A stretch of 64,000 bases of DNA, taken from Trametopsis cervina (taxonomy: Eukaryota > Basidiomycota > Agaricomycetes > Polyporales > Irpicaceae). Shown here one piece after another: positions 46,965-57,045 of this stretch. A program made the position numbers and the translations under genes. A model generated the notes under the pieces. It was not told where the DNA came from. It did not search any database and was given only the letters and a program-made list of their open reading frames with translations. Numbering within the stretch: position 1 is the first letter of the stretch; each line of letters opens with the position of its first letter. The stretch covers positions 1 through 64,000 of the forward strand of contig MU278391.1 of the NCBI GenBank assembly GCA_022385755.1, read 5' to 3'.

Positions 46965-47045
46965 CGAGACGCTCGCGCCACGAAGGCAGTTTCAGCCGTA
47001 TTTGGGCGGATTGTTTTTTTTTTTTACAGCGGTCAGCCGTCGGTG
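46965..47045 (+). repeat. Dispersed repeat, copy 1
   Basis: GAGACGCTCGCGCCACGAAG, then TTTCAGCCGTATTTGGGCGG, a run of 12 T and ACAGCGGTCAGCC. It matches a second block 0.9 kb downstream in the same orientation. Confidence 0.55.
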
Positions 47046-47852
47046 AGCCCAGCATTCGTGGTGTGCATGCAATATGAAGAGCGTGCGTCCCACCGCGCAT
47101 GCGTTGCCTGGGGATTGCAGGATAGAGCCACAGTTGAGCAACAATATCATTATCCATACGCCTACTGTATTCTACGGCTCGGACTTGCAGATGGTGGTGC
47201 TGGCGAAGCGTACGTACAGCACTCGCGCTCTTGTTTGCGGGCGGGCGGGCGGACTTGCTGTTCTTCACTGGGTACGAGAAGCTAACTGCCGAACCACCCG
47301 CCGGCCCCAGGGCAGTGTAGATATGTTCAGAGGGGATTTTATTTCATCCCCATCCAACATCCAGTATGTCGAACGAGGAAGAAAACTCCTGCGAACGTCT
47401 CTTCGCATAGCATCCCCGGGTCCTTCTTCCTTGCCCGAAAATGGTGGCACGGATCGCGACGCGACAGCAAGCAGCATATCCATATCCGTAAGTGACGTTG
47501 CTTGAGAACGGCCTCACCTTAACGCATTTTGTTTTCTATCTAGATGCAGCGGCACGGCACTTACGGATCCCTCACATCTACCGCGTATATGTGCAACGTG
47601 CACACAGCGTAGGGCACAGAAGCCTCCGCTAAGTCGGTCGACAGGCGGGTCTGTCTCTGCCGCCTCATATTCATTGCTGCCTGAAACCTCAGTGAAGATA
47701 ACATGCGACACACCCAGGTCTAGGGCCCCAGACTACTACCCGACTCAGAGCGGCCTCGTCGGACGGACGGCATCATAAGACCGACCGTCGGGTGTCCTAT
47801 TCCATTCCATTCCATACGACGTCAGCCCGGGCATCCGGTTCTGTGAATGTGA

Positions 47853-47935
47853 GGCTGAGACTCTTGCGCCACGAAGGCTGGTTCAGCCGTATTTGGGTGG
47901 TGCCTTTTGTTACGGTGAATTGCAGCGGCCAGCCA
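47853..47935 (+). repeat. Dispersed repeat, copy 2
   Basis: GAGACTCTTGCGCCACGAAG, then GGTTCAGCCGTATTTGGGTGG and GCAGCGGCCAGCC, clearly related to the block at 46965. The middle part differs in length. Too short and too diverged to classify. Confidence 0.55.
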
Positions 47936-48907
47936 GCCTTTGCACTTTCGGAGGTCTTATTGGTGTTGGGTGTATCAGAAGAGCCATACGGAATGGCCGT
48001 TTTTGTATTTAATTTTTGTGCCCTACAGTACAATTAGCTGGTGGGAATATATTTTGATTTGAAGCGAGCTGCTCATACTTATGGGGCGGGTGATGAGGAA
48101 GTTATATGTTCGTAGTCTCGAATAGACTGGCAGTTGCTGAGAGAAAGGGACTGTCTTTCGGGACCAGGCTGGATACGCGATATAGAGTGTAGACAAGGAT
48201 GGGATTTTGCTATATACGTACTCGCGGTAGCTGCGTTCACACCCTCCGTTATGTGTGCCCTATGCGGTCAAGTCGTGCGAATCTAAGGCGTTGTACGGCT
48301 GAGTGGGTTCTCGTATTTGCGGGGCAAGTTCTGAGAGATTTGAACGGTCGTGTTTTTGGATGAACTAGCAAATAAATACATAGGTGTCGAGACGGGAGGA
48401 ATATTTTAGGGACGAGTATGATAATATAATAGAGGCTGAATATGAGATATAGCGTGCAAGGGTAGGATTCGAGGGATGAGAAAGCATAGTTTTGCGTGCT
48501 TGTTACAGACATATGGTCTGGGATAGCAGAGGCCGAGGATAAGGCATCGCGCGTGGATGGAGGCAGGATCGGAGGGATAGGCTAAGTGGAGGAGAGAGCG
48601 GTTGGTTTGGGGGCTTGTTGGGCTATGTAAGGTCGTGGATACAACATGGGATGGCTGCAACGATTGAACCGACAGCTGCCGCTTCAAAGCCCGTCCAAAA
48701 GCTCAGGTACCGCTGTCATGGGCAGTCGAGCCCCGCCAACTCCTTAGCGAACAGCCCAAGCGTCCCCATCGCCACGATACGACTCGCGGTCAGGTTATCG
48801 CAATGCTATCGAACGCTTCCAGTAAACACATGCTCTTCGTCGATTCATTTCACAAAACAAGCTCACCAAAAAAAAGCGCAGAAGGCTTTCTGTCACGGTG
48901 CAGAAGA

Positions 48908-49318
48908 TTACGTGCTCGGGGTCCTCGAAGCCCCTCCAAAGCCGTACGCAGCGCTCAGCTCGCCATACGCCTTCTCCCAGTCTTTCGTCTGCGCGGGGCC
49001 TGCTTTGCTCGTCTGCGTCGCAGCGGACGCAGGGGTGGGGGCAGACGCGCTCTTCGATTTCGATTTGCTCTTGCTCTTGCATCGCTCCGCGGCAGGCGAC
49101 GCGAAGGTAGGCACCGGCGCACATCCACCAAAGCCATACGTGCTTTGCAGCTCGCCGGACGCCTTTTCCCAGTCCTTCTCTGTCTTTGCGCGTGGTTTTT
49201 GTGCGGACACTAATGTGGAGGCAGAGCTCGTGACGGAGGAGAGCGTGGTGGTAGATGCGTTGGAGGGTGAGGAGGATTTAGAGGGCTTCAGGGAGGCGGA
49301 GAGGAGTTGGGAGAACAT
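48908..49318 (-). CDS. Small protein with two DWEKA-GEL-YGFGG repeats
   Basis: A single-exon frame of 136 residues, starting at MFSQLLSASLKPSKSSSPSN. I prefer this Met to the in-frame one 33 codons upstream, because those residues read like leader sequence (Thr, Asn and His-rich). After a Ser/Thr-rich start the protein has two copies of one motif, KDWEKASGELQSTYGFGG and KDWEKAYGELSAAYGFGG. They are separated by a linker with a KSKSKSKSKSKS run and an Ala/Pro/Thr-rich segment. No signal peptide or membrane helix. I recall YGFGG-ending repeats of this kind in other basidiomycete hypothetical proteins, but no function. The repeat conservation against a degenerate background argues that the frame is real. 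Confidence 0.65.
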   Translation of the reverse strand: MFSQLLSASLKPSKSSSPSNASTTTLSSVTSSASTLVSAQKPRAKTEKDWEKASGELQSTYGFGGCAPVPTFASPAAERCKSKSKSKSKSASAPTPASAATQTSKAGPAQTKDWEKAYGELSAAYGFGGASRTPST

Positions 49319-50627
49319 CGTGTTAGGGGTTTGGGTTGGGGTGTTCGAGTTAACAAAAAGGTGTTTGTGTGAGTGAGTCGGTTGGTTGAATAAAGTGTGT
49401 ACTTGGTTGGGAAACACCCTCCGAACACACAGAGCCTTTATACGAACCTACATGCGCGCGGTCCGCGTCGCGATCGGCGTGCATGACCCCGTCAGGTTCG
49501 AGGGTTAATGCTCGCCACCGCGGCGCAGCCACCAAACATTGCGCGTTTGGTGGTCAACATCCGTACATCCGCACATCCGCACCGATGCGGTACCGCAGTG
49601 CAAGTCACTAGTCGAATCATGAATCACGTCGGGGCTGCGGGGCTGCGCAGAGGCGCCGTGGTTCGAGGGTTTTCTGTGCCGTATCGTACCTGATGAATGA
49701 GCAAGGTCGGCCAGTCATCTGTGCAGCATCGTTAGAGACGCGGGGTGTGATGTCCGCTTCTAAAGATAAAGACACAACAATATATCAACGTAAGTTCAAT
49801 GCTGTGAGAGGCATGTATCACTCACATCTGTGTCTGTCAGAACTCTCGCCGTAGGCGTCGGAATTCGATGTGCGCGTACTGTAACGCCTTTACGGTACAG
49901 TAACCCCGAAAATCGAGTCACGATCACCACGGCAAAGCGCCTCCGCAGTGACTGTTAGTGGTTCCTTGCGGTTGCGCAGGCGTTGTGGGTGGGTGTATGA
50001 CCGTCTGATGTGTGGTCTGGACTCTTCGTGGAGATCGTAAGGCAATTTCGCGGTGCTGCGTTCGTGCATAACATGCATGGAGTGCACGGGTTGCGCAGTA
50101 GGGTCAAAAGTTTAAGTTCTGAACCTATCGTGCCAGTGCGCAGCGTAGGATGCTGACTGCGACACGCATCGCAATATGACAAGGGTCTCATACCAGGAAA
50201 AGCAAAGTGTCGTAAGTGCAAAGCAGTACAGTCGGAAAATTCGGATTCCAGTTAACCGTCAGAGTATGTGGAATGTTGTGACAAACTCGAATTATCTCGA
50301 TGGAACTCGCATCACGTGACGCCACAGCGATGTTTATTCGACGCTGTTATCGATCCTCACATTCAGTTGCTACTCACCAGGTGGTATAATGTCATGGACA
50401 TCTGAACTCCTCCCCGACCTGTGTCACCTACCTTAGGGCTGCAAAGCTTTCGCAGCGAGCGAGCTCCGACCTCTGCTAAACGGTATATGCGCACAAACTG
50501 ACACGAGCAGCTGACCGGCTCCCACACGCAGATAAAACATCTCTGCCCATTCTTTAACACTGACATATCTCAACAGTAACACTGCGAGAGAGCTCTTACT
50601 GCAGGTATTACGTTGAGATCGCATCCA
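49319..50627. other. Divergent intergenic region
   Basis: About 1.3 kb between the small repeat protein (minus) and the hydrolase (plus). It should hold both promoters. No gene, repeat or clear core promoter element found. Confidence 0.4.
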
Positions 50628-51903
50628 ATGCCGCAAGCCCCAGTAGACGACGCCGGAGCCGTCCTCTTCTACGAGGACAGCGGCGCCCCTCCGAACTCAA
50701 CAGAGTACACGACGATCGTGCTCGTGCACGGCATGATCTTCCACTCTGGTGAGTTTTGCCTCCTCCCTTCCTCCTCCCCTTTCTACTCCCTACTAACGCT
50801 ACACTGATCCTAGGGACGTTCCATCGCCTCCTCCCGCACGCACACACGCACAACCTCCGCCTCGTCCTCCTAAACATGCGCGACTACCCCAACTCATCCC
50901 CCCTCACACCAGCCGACCGTGCCGCCCTCTCTTCTACACCCGCAGCGGCGCTTCGAGGGCTCGCGCACCAGCTCGCGGCGTTCATGGCGTATTTTGTTCG
51001 GACGTATGAGATCCCTGAACGCACGGGCGAGGGGAAGGGGAGGGGTGGGATTGTGCTATCTACGTGGTCGTTTAGCAATACGCTACACCTCGCGCTCCTC
51101 GCTGATGCGCATCTCCTCCCGCGCGAGACGAACACGCTACTTCGGCGGTATTGGCGTCGTTCTGTCCTCTACGGTGTGTTCTCTTGTTTCGTACATCCTC
51201 CTTTAACCCGCTGACCGTGAATAGATCCCGCACTAGGTAACATCGGCGCCGCCGTCCCCCCCGGAGTCTACAGCCCCCTCCGGGACCCCTCCCTCCCATC
51301 CCCCACTAAGCGCATCGCAGCATTCTCCCTCTGGGTCTCCTCATACTTCCCTCCAGTCCCCCCATCCTCCATACCATCATACACCCTCGCCGACCTGCTC
51401 GCGCGCCAAGCGCAGGGCAGCGATAATGAGCGCACGCCCAGCGTGGAACGTATGAGCGAGGAGGAGAGGAAGGGGACTGCGAGTGGGGTGGAGGAGGTTA
51501 TTGGGGGTGTTGAGGCTATGCGGGCTGTGCCGAGGACTGTGTATGAGGATAATACGCGGAGGGCGTTATGGGAGCCCGACGTCGATCCCGAGTCTGACGC
51601 GAATGAGAATGGGGAGGAAGGGCGGATGACGTTCCCCGAGCTGAGCGTGCTCGTCCTCTGGTTCGACAGCTCAATTGGCGACTGCATCTGGGCCACCAAG
51701 CTTCTGCACGATGCGCACGCTGCTGCTTCTCCGCCTCCGAGGAGTAGGGAGGTTGAGTTTGTGAGCGTGAGCGGGTGTAATCACTTGGTGAGTGCTTCTG
51801 ACGGTCGTGAATGGCTCGAGATGAGGTCGGACGTTGACTGCTTTCACAGGCGCACTGGGATGAGCCGGAGCGTATCGTACGCGCACTCGCTGAGCATGTA
51901 TGA
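50628..51903 (+). CDS. Alpha/beta-hydrolase-fold protein
   Basis: Exons 50628-50748, 50814-51173, 51225-51787 and 51850-51903 give 365 residues. The oxyanion-hole side is clear: TIVLVHGMIFHSGTFHRLLP, followed by LRLVLLNMRDYPNSSPL. The position of the nucleophile elbow reads GIVLSTWSFSNTLHLALL, where the usual G-x-S-x-G has lost both glycines (TWSFS). The end has FVSVSGCNHLAHWDEPERIV, with the likely catalytic His, and LWFDSSIGDCIW before it. Between these, an acidic, variable lid region (about residues 220-290) separates core and C-terminus. No signal peptide, so probably cytosolic. Substrate unknown; because of the altered elbow it could be inactive or use a shifted serine. Confidence 0.8.
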
Positions 51904-52475
51904 TCCAAAATCTTAGCTTGCATTCAAACCATAAGATGAGATGAGCGAACATCAAGTTAGATATCGCTGCGAAGACAAAGGTACTCTTGTATCACATTGA
52001 TTGACTGCAACGTACATCCTCTACATCCTCTACATCCCCTCCCAAACTCTAACCCCAATACACCATGTACCATACTACACAGAAAATAACGCTAATAACG
52101 CTTATAATGCTAACTAATAGGTAAGTACCGATACTGCCTCGCATGTTTTCGCGGGCGTACAAAATACATCTTTGAAGAACGAACGGAAGGCCCGGCCAGC
52201 GATTTCGCCGGAGGGCGGTCTCTATACTGTAATATGACACGGAACGGCCGTGGATGGACGGCTTCCGCGGGATTAACTAACACTAACTGACTGCAACGGT
52301 GCGGATCCGGGATTATAACGACGTAAACACAATAGGGGAAGAAGGGAACAAACGAATGAAATGAACGAACGAACGCCAGAAGCAGTGACGAACAAAAGGA
52401 GTGCCTGGTGCGGCGTTGGACGCTAGAAGCGTGGAGGGAACAAACGGAGTGCCCACCATAGACAAGCAAACCTTG
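51904..52475. other. Convergent spacer with a 9-bp direct repeat
   Basis: About 570 bp between facing 3' ends. Near 52014-52040 the word TACATCCTC is repeated three times in tandem with the last copy altered. Short AT-rich runs follow (ATAATGCTAACTAATAGG). No gene. Confidence 0.45.
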
Positions 52476-54490
52476 CTAGGGTTCTGCACTAGACACAGGC
52501 GACGGAGCGCGCGGCGAGACGGGCGGCACAGAAGGCAGCGCGATGGGCGAGGGCGCGCGTGGGCTTTGTGTTACGTCTTGCCCTGGCTCCTGCTCGTGCG
52601 CATGCGTTTCTTGGTCATCCTCCAAAGCAGGAGGGACGACAGAGAGCAAGGGTGCATACGCAGGGTCGATCGCGCACGTCCCCTTCTCGAGATGGTACTT
52701 GAGCCCATTCGGGTTCAGGTACGATTTCGTGCATCCGGGATGCTGGAAATCACATAATACAATGGTCAGTACAACGTAAAGGAAGCGATGAAATGAGTAT
52801 GAAGGGGATGGTACGTACAGGACACTTGAACGCCTTCTCTCTCCCGTCTCTCCTTCGTCTTCCCGTGGCCTGTACGGCCGGCCGACCCGTGACGAGCTCA
52901 TGCGCAGGTGCAAGCGAGCGCTGCACTCCCACGCTAGCAGGTTCCACCGCCATTAAACTCGAAGCGTCCTCAACGCGATTGCTATTCGTGTATACAAGGG
53001 CAGGCTGCTGCGCGCTCCCAAGTTGCTTGCGCGAGATGGAGGGAGGGACGCTATACGGCTCGGCGGGCGGGACGCGTCTGTGTTTCTTCGGCGTGCTGTG
53101 GCGCAGGTGGCTTTTGGTTGTTGTTGGTGATGGGAAGGAGGAGGAGGACTCGATGAGCGGGAGGGAGGCTGTTAGCGGTAGGTGCTCGTGTTCGTGTCTG
53201 CGCTCAAGTGGGGAGAGCGTGAGCAATGCCGGTGGGAGACACCGCTGTTCGTCGCGCCTGTGCCCGTGTCCATGTCCGTCAGGCGAACCACGCGCGAGGG
53301 ACGCAGAGGATAGGAGGAGCGGGGAGGGCGCGTTCGACGAGCCGGGCGTATATGACAGCGAGGGAGGGGATGAGAAGGAGGTGTTGATACGCAGGAGTGG
53401 GGTGTGGTCGAGCGAGGACGTCGATGCTGCAGTCGACGGACGCGAGTACTCGGCGTATGAGGACGATGAATCGGAAGACGGGGGAGAGTATGAGAAGTGG
53501 TCGAACCCGAATGGGTCGTATGCGTCCTCTAGCTCGGACAGGCTGTCGCTGTATGCGTAGCCGTCGTAGCTCGCGGAGCTGTATGGCTTGCTGGACGATG
53601 CCGCACCAGTCTGTGGCTGCGAATATGTGTATGCGGATGGTTCTGCGGGAGGGTGCGGTTGCGGGTACCCTATGACGAGACTCGCGAGTGGCGTGTGTGA
53701 GCTCGAGGAGTCGGATGCGGCGAGGGGTGGGTAGACAGGCTCGCCGCTGGCGTTGAGTACGAGGACATGTGACTCCTCGAAGTGGTCGAGAAGGTCATGC
53801 ATGTCTGCGAGGGCGAGGCCACAACACGAAAAGTTGGAGCACTAGAGGGGGACATTGTTAATACAAACGCGTGTATATTAGAGGTAGAGCCACGCACAAA
53901 GTCCTTCTCGAGCATCTGTATAGGTGCGTCGTCGAAGTGTGGGCTGGGCGTGCCGAGCGTCGGGGACGGTGTAGGCGAGCGCGGCGAGGCGTGGCTGCAA
54001 GCAACGAGTCAATGTCAATCACGAGCTCGTGTCAGACACGCGCCACGGTGATAAGGCGAGCGAGCGTGACGTACGTGAGGAGATCTCCCATTGCGGCGGC
54101 GTCGGTGCCGTTAAGCACGGTGACAGATGGTCTCGAAGGGGCGGGTGGCAACCAGGGGGAGCCGACGCGTGTTGATGGGCGAGGCGCAATTGATGGTCGA
54201 GAAGCCGGGGAGGAGGAGAACGAGGAGGACGGGGCGAGGTGGTGGTGGTAAGGGCGCGAGGGGAGGGGGGAGCGGGGGAAGGCAAGGGTGTTGGTATAAG
54301 AGGAGGTGATGGGCGTGCTTCCCTTCCCGGATGATTGAGAGTTGGTTTGTGATGGGGAGTGGACGCGTCGGGCCAAGCAAGAAACGGACAAGTAGCGTGC
54401 ACTCAGCTTAGCCGTCCAGCCAATCACAGCTGCTGCACGCGCGGATCGAGAACCAGCCGCGCGAACGATCTCAGATCTGGTGCTGCACAA
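52476..54490 (-). CDS. Sfp1-like C2H2 zinc-finger regulator
   Basis: Minus-strand exons 54490-54075, 53994-53898, 53841-52819 and 52742-52476 give 600 residues. Two zinc fingers are widely split, as in the Sfp1 family (yeast Sfp1 controls ribosomal protein and ribosome-biogenesis genes). The N-terminal one reads CSNFSCCGLALADMHDLLDH followed by FEESH, preceded by the family stretch APIQMLEKDF. The C-terminal one is FKCPHPGCTKSYLNPNGLKY, then HLEKGTC. Between them lie about 280 residues rich in Ser, Pro and Tyr, with no fold visible. The two introns flanking exon 53841-52819 sit exactly at the finger boundaries. The N-terminus is the uncertain part: MGDLLTHASPRSP at 54091 would give 467 residues. 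The longer start is kept because the frame stays open and protein-like (SRPSVTVLNGTDAAAMGDLL). An internal Arg/Lys cluster (GRRRRDGREK) may be a nuclear signal. Confidence 0.8.
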
Positions 54491-57045
54491 ACAAATGCAA
54501 TCTAATCAGGCACTGGGCGAGCCTTCCACGAGTTGCTGTTACTGTTGTGCAAGCAGCGACTAGAGCTCTATACGCAACCAGCTCGTGTGAGGCCACAGCT
54601 GGATGATAAGAGGGACACCACCGACCTGAATTACCCGCGAGCCGTATGCACGAACGCGACAAATGATGAGCCCAGAAGGTCGAGAAGCCTAGTGCCCATC
54701 TTGCCGTCAGGAAAAGCAGGCTAAAGAGGCACAGCACTTTACACGCACCTGACGCGAGCGATCGTACTGTACTGTAATTTCCACGGCTGAGTGTGCGCTG
54801 GGGTGGTGTGGTTGAATGTTCACGTTGAGCAAGCGAACACGAGAGCACGGACAAGTTGAGCAGATGTCGAGTGCGAGAATAAGGAATGCGCAGAGCCTCG
54901 TGGGATCTTTATGGCTCACCCTGCCAAACACGTAACGTCCTTGGAGAGGGAGAGCGGTGGAGAAGTCTGTCGTGCGTGGGTGGCTCATGCCTCCAACTGC
55001 CCGCCAAAGCAACATCATATGTCCCAGCTGCAGATGATCATACCCCGTCCGCAGCGGAGCAGATGGCGCTCCCTCTGCCGACAGCCAGCCACCCTTTCCA
55101 TCCATCCATGCAAGAGTCTGTGTGTATCCATCGCACGCACACGCACACTCTTCCTTTCCAGTCCCCATCGCGGGCAGAACACCCTGCGATGTTCTGGTCA
55201 GTTCTGTTCTGACCTGCTCTGCTCGCGCTCGCACACACGTCCATCAGACGCTGCAGGGACCGAACCTGGGGAGACAGGACAGGGGGCAGAACGATCAGGC
55301 GGACACCGGACGCGTCGCACGTAACTCCGTGGCAGGCGTGGCACAGCGCACAGAAGCGTGCGAGGGACTGCTCCCGTCCCGCCGCTCCGCCAGGGATCAG
55401 CGGCGCACCCGTGGTGGCGCCCCAGCCAGCCCCGACTAGTGCAGTGATTTCATCCATCCTTCCAAATCATATCGCTGATGGGGGTGTACGCGATAGTTTA
55501 ATTGGTTACTGTATCACTTGGCCTGGATGATCAGCTTTGGCGGCGACCGGGTGTGTGTGTGTGGAATGCACAAGAGGAACAGAGATGGATGTGTGGTTTC
55601 GAGATGACGGCGTTCGCCCGTGAAGATGAAGATGGCACACGTCCACGTCCAGACTGTTCGCGCGAGATGAGATGAGACACTGTTCCCTCCGAAGATGTAA
55701 GGAGGTTAGATGACAGTTCAACACTGTTTGTATGCGCTTCAACGTCCCCCTGACTTCCTGTACCACTGCCCTCCGAGATCTGCAGGGGCATGTCCCTCTC
55801 AAACCGCCCCCAGACCCGTGGCGTCCCCTGGAGCAGGCAAAACAGACACACCTCGCCCGTCCCACTCTCATCCACCACGGGCGGCGTCGTGAAACGTGGG
55901 TCCTGCTCCGCCTTCCGAACGAACACTCTGACTGCTTCTGTTTCCGCTAGACGAGTGTCTCGTCAGGGTCATCGTGGAGCGTGGCTTGGAGTCGGGCTTC
56001 GGCGGTGGGGGCGGCGCGCATCGCATGAGATCCCTGCGCTCCTCGGGCGCACGTATGACTGTATTGTATTGTATTTCCGAGTACACTGTGACGTCCAGAG
56101 AATTTCCGATGCAACGAGCTCCTGAATGGACGTGGATGTACAGGGTCTGTACAAACGCGTCCGATGTCCTCAGCCTGCCTTGTGCCCGCCGCCAGCAACG
56201 GGTGAGGGGCTGGAAACTGACACAAGGCGGGGTGGGGTCGCGGTGCACGATGAGGAGCCCGAGAGCGGGCGATGGTGGTGGAGACGGTGGATGAGAATGA
56301 GAGCAAGACGAGGGAGCGTTGCGTCACTGCCGTCGCGGTCAAGGCGGGTGGCGCTCGTGCGTCTCCCATGCATGCGCGTCTGGTTTGCAAATCGAACCTT
56401 GCAGACTACGAGTATAGTTTAAATTTCCTAATCGGATATTGTGCGGAACATCTGTATGGCTTACAGGACAGCAGAAAGATACCGCAAGATGCTTTTATTT
56501 TTTCGAGACGCGTATACAGTAGCTTTGGCAGCGAATTTCTAAATGTAGGCGCAGGTCGACAAACCACGGTGTGAGGTGAAAAAAAAAATAGATGGTGGTA
56601 TCAACACCATTCGGTGTGCTAGAGTGGACAGTACAGGCCATGCTGGTAGGTCCGCGACGCAGATGATCACTGCTTCGCCTCATACCTGGTTCTTCATTGC
56701 GAGCGGAATTCCGAAGGTGTGGAGAGTCTGTGGCAAAATGCACGTATTGCGCTGTACGATCATATCCCCCTCGATTCTTATGCAGTGTATACAGTATCGC
56801 CGTATCCTAGCCTTGTGCATGTACTGCACCGTATAATGATGTTCTCCTCGATTCTTATGCAGTGTATACAGTATCGCTGTGTCATAACCCTGGGAATGTA
56901 CTGTATGTTCAAAAACGGGATGCCTTCTTCCTGGTAATCCATGCAATAGAAACTGCGAACGCACAAAGTAAGCGTAAGTAGAGATCTTCCGAGAATATAT
57001 ACACCGCAGCGTACCTCAAACTCCCCCGTCAATAGCGCAAGGCGA
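54491..57045. other. 2.5-kb gene-poor region with repeats
   Basis: No frame here has a recognisable domain or credible splicing. It holds a (GT)n microsatellite at about 55550-55563, the palindromic GTACAGGGTCTGTAC near 56138, a run of A near 56580 and the 77-bp tandem repeat described separately. It should include the promoter of the Sfp1-like gene at its left end and the 3' region of the LRR gene at its right end. Confidence 0.45.
56736..56923. repeat. 77-bp tandem repeat, two clear copies and one decayed
   Basis: CTCGATTCTTATGCAGTGTA continuing TACAGTATCG begins at 56770 and again at 56847, a period of 77 bp. Between them TGCATGTACTGCACCGTATA and ATGATGTTCTC correspond to TGCACGTATTGCGCTGTACG and ATCATATCCCC just upstream of the first copy, so a third, decayed unit precedes it. 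The second copy continues with GGGAATGTACTGTATG. Each unit contains TGTATACAGTA, a near palindrome. No coding capacity. Confidence 0.7.

Larger units (their letters stand above)
42984..48907. other. 5.9-kb stretch without a supportable gene
   Basis: The longest gene-poor part of the window. Short frames occur on all strands but none shows a domain, a signal peptide or splice structure that extends it. The DNA is GC-rich, with many CACG, CGTACG and CCACTTCC words, palindromic CGTACGTACGTACG near 45653, a 339-bp tandem duplication near 45.8-46.5 kb and a dispersed repeat pair at about 46.97 and 47.87 kb. It may hold the long leader and promoter of the AreA-N gene, non-coding transcripts or decayed mobile DNA. 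Confidence 0.5.

Noticed and set aside
47011..47031. Run of T followed by ACAG as a splice acceptor
   Set aside because: It looks like a strong acceptor but no coding exon follows, and the copy at 47853-47935 lacks the T run.
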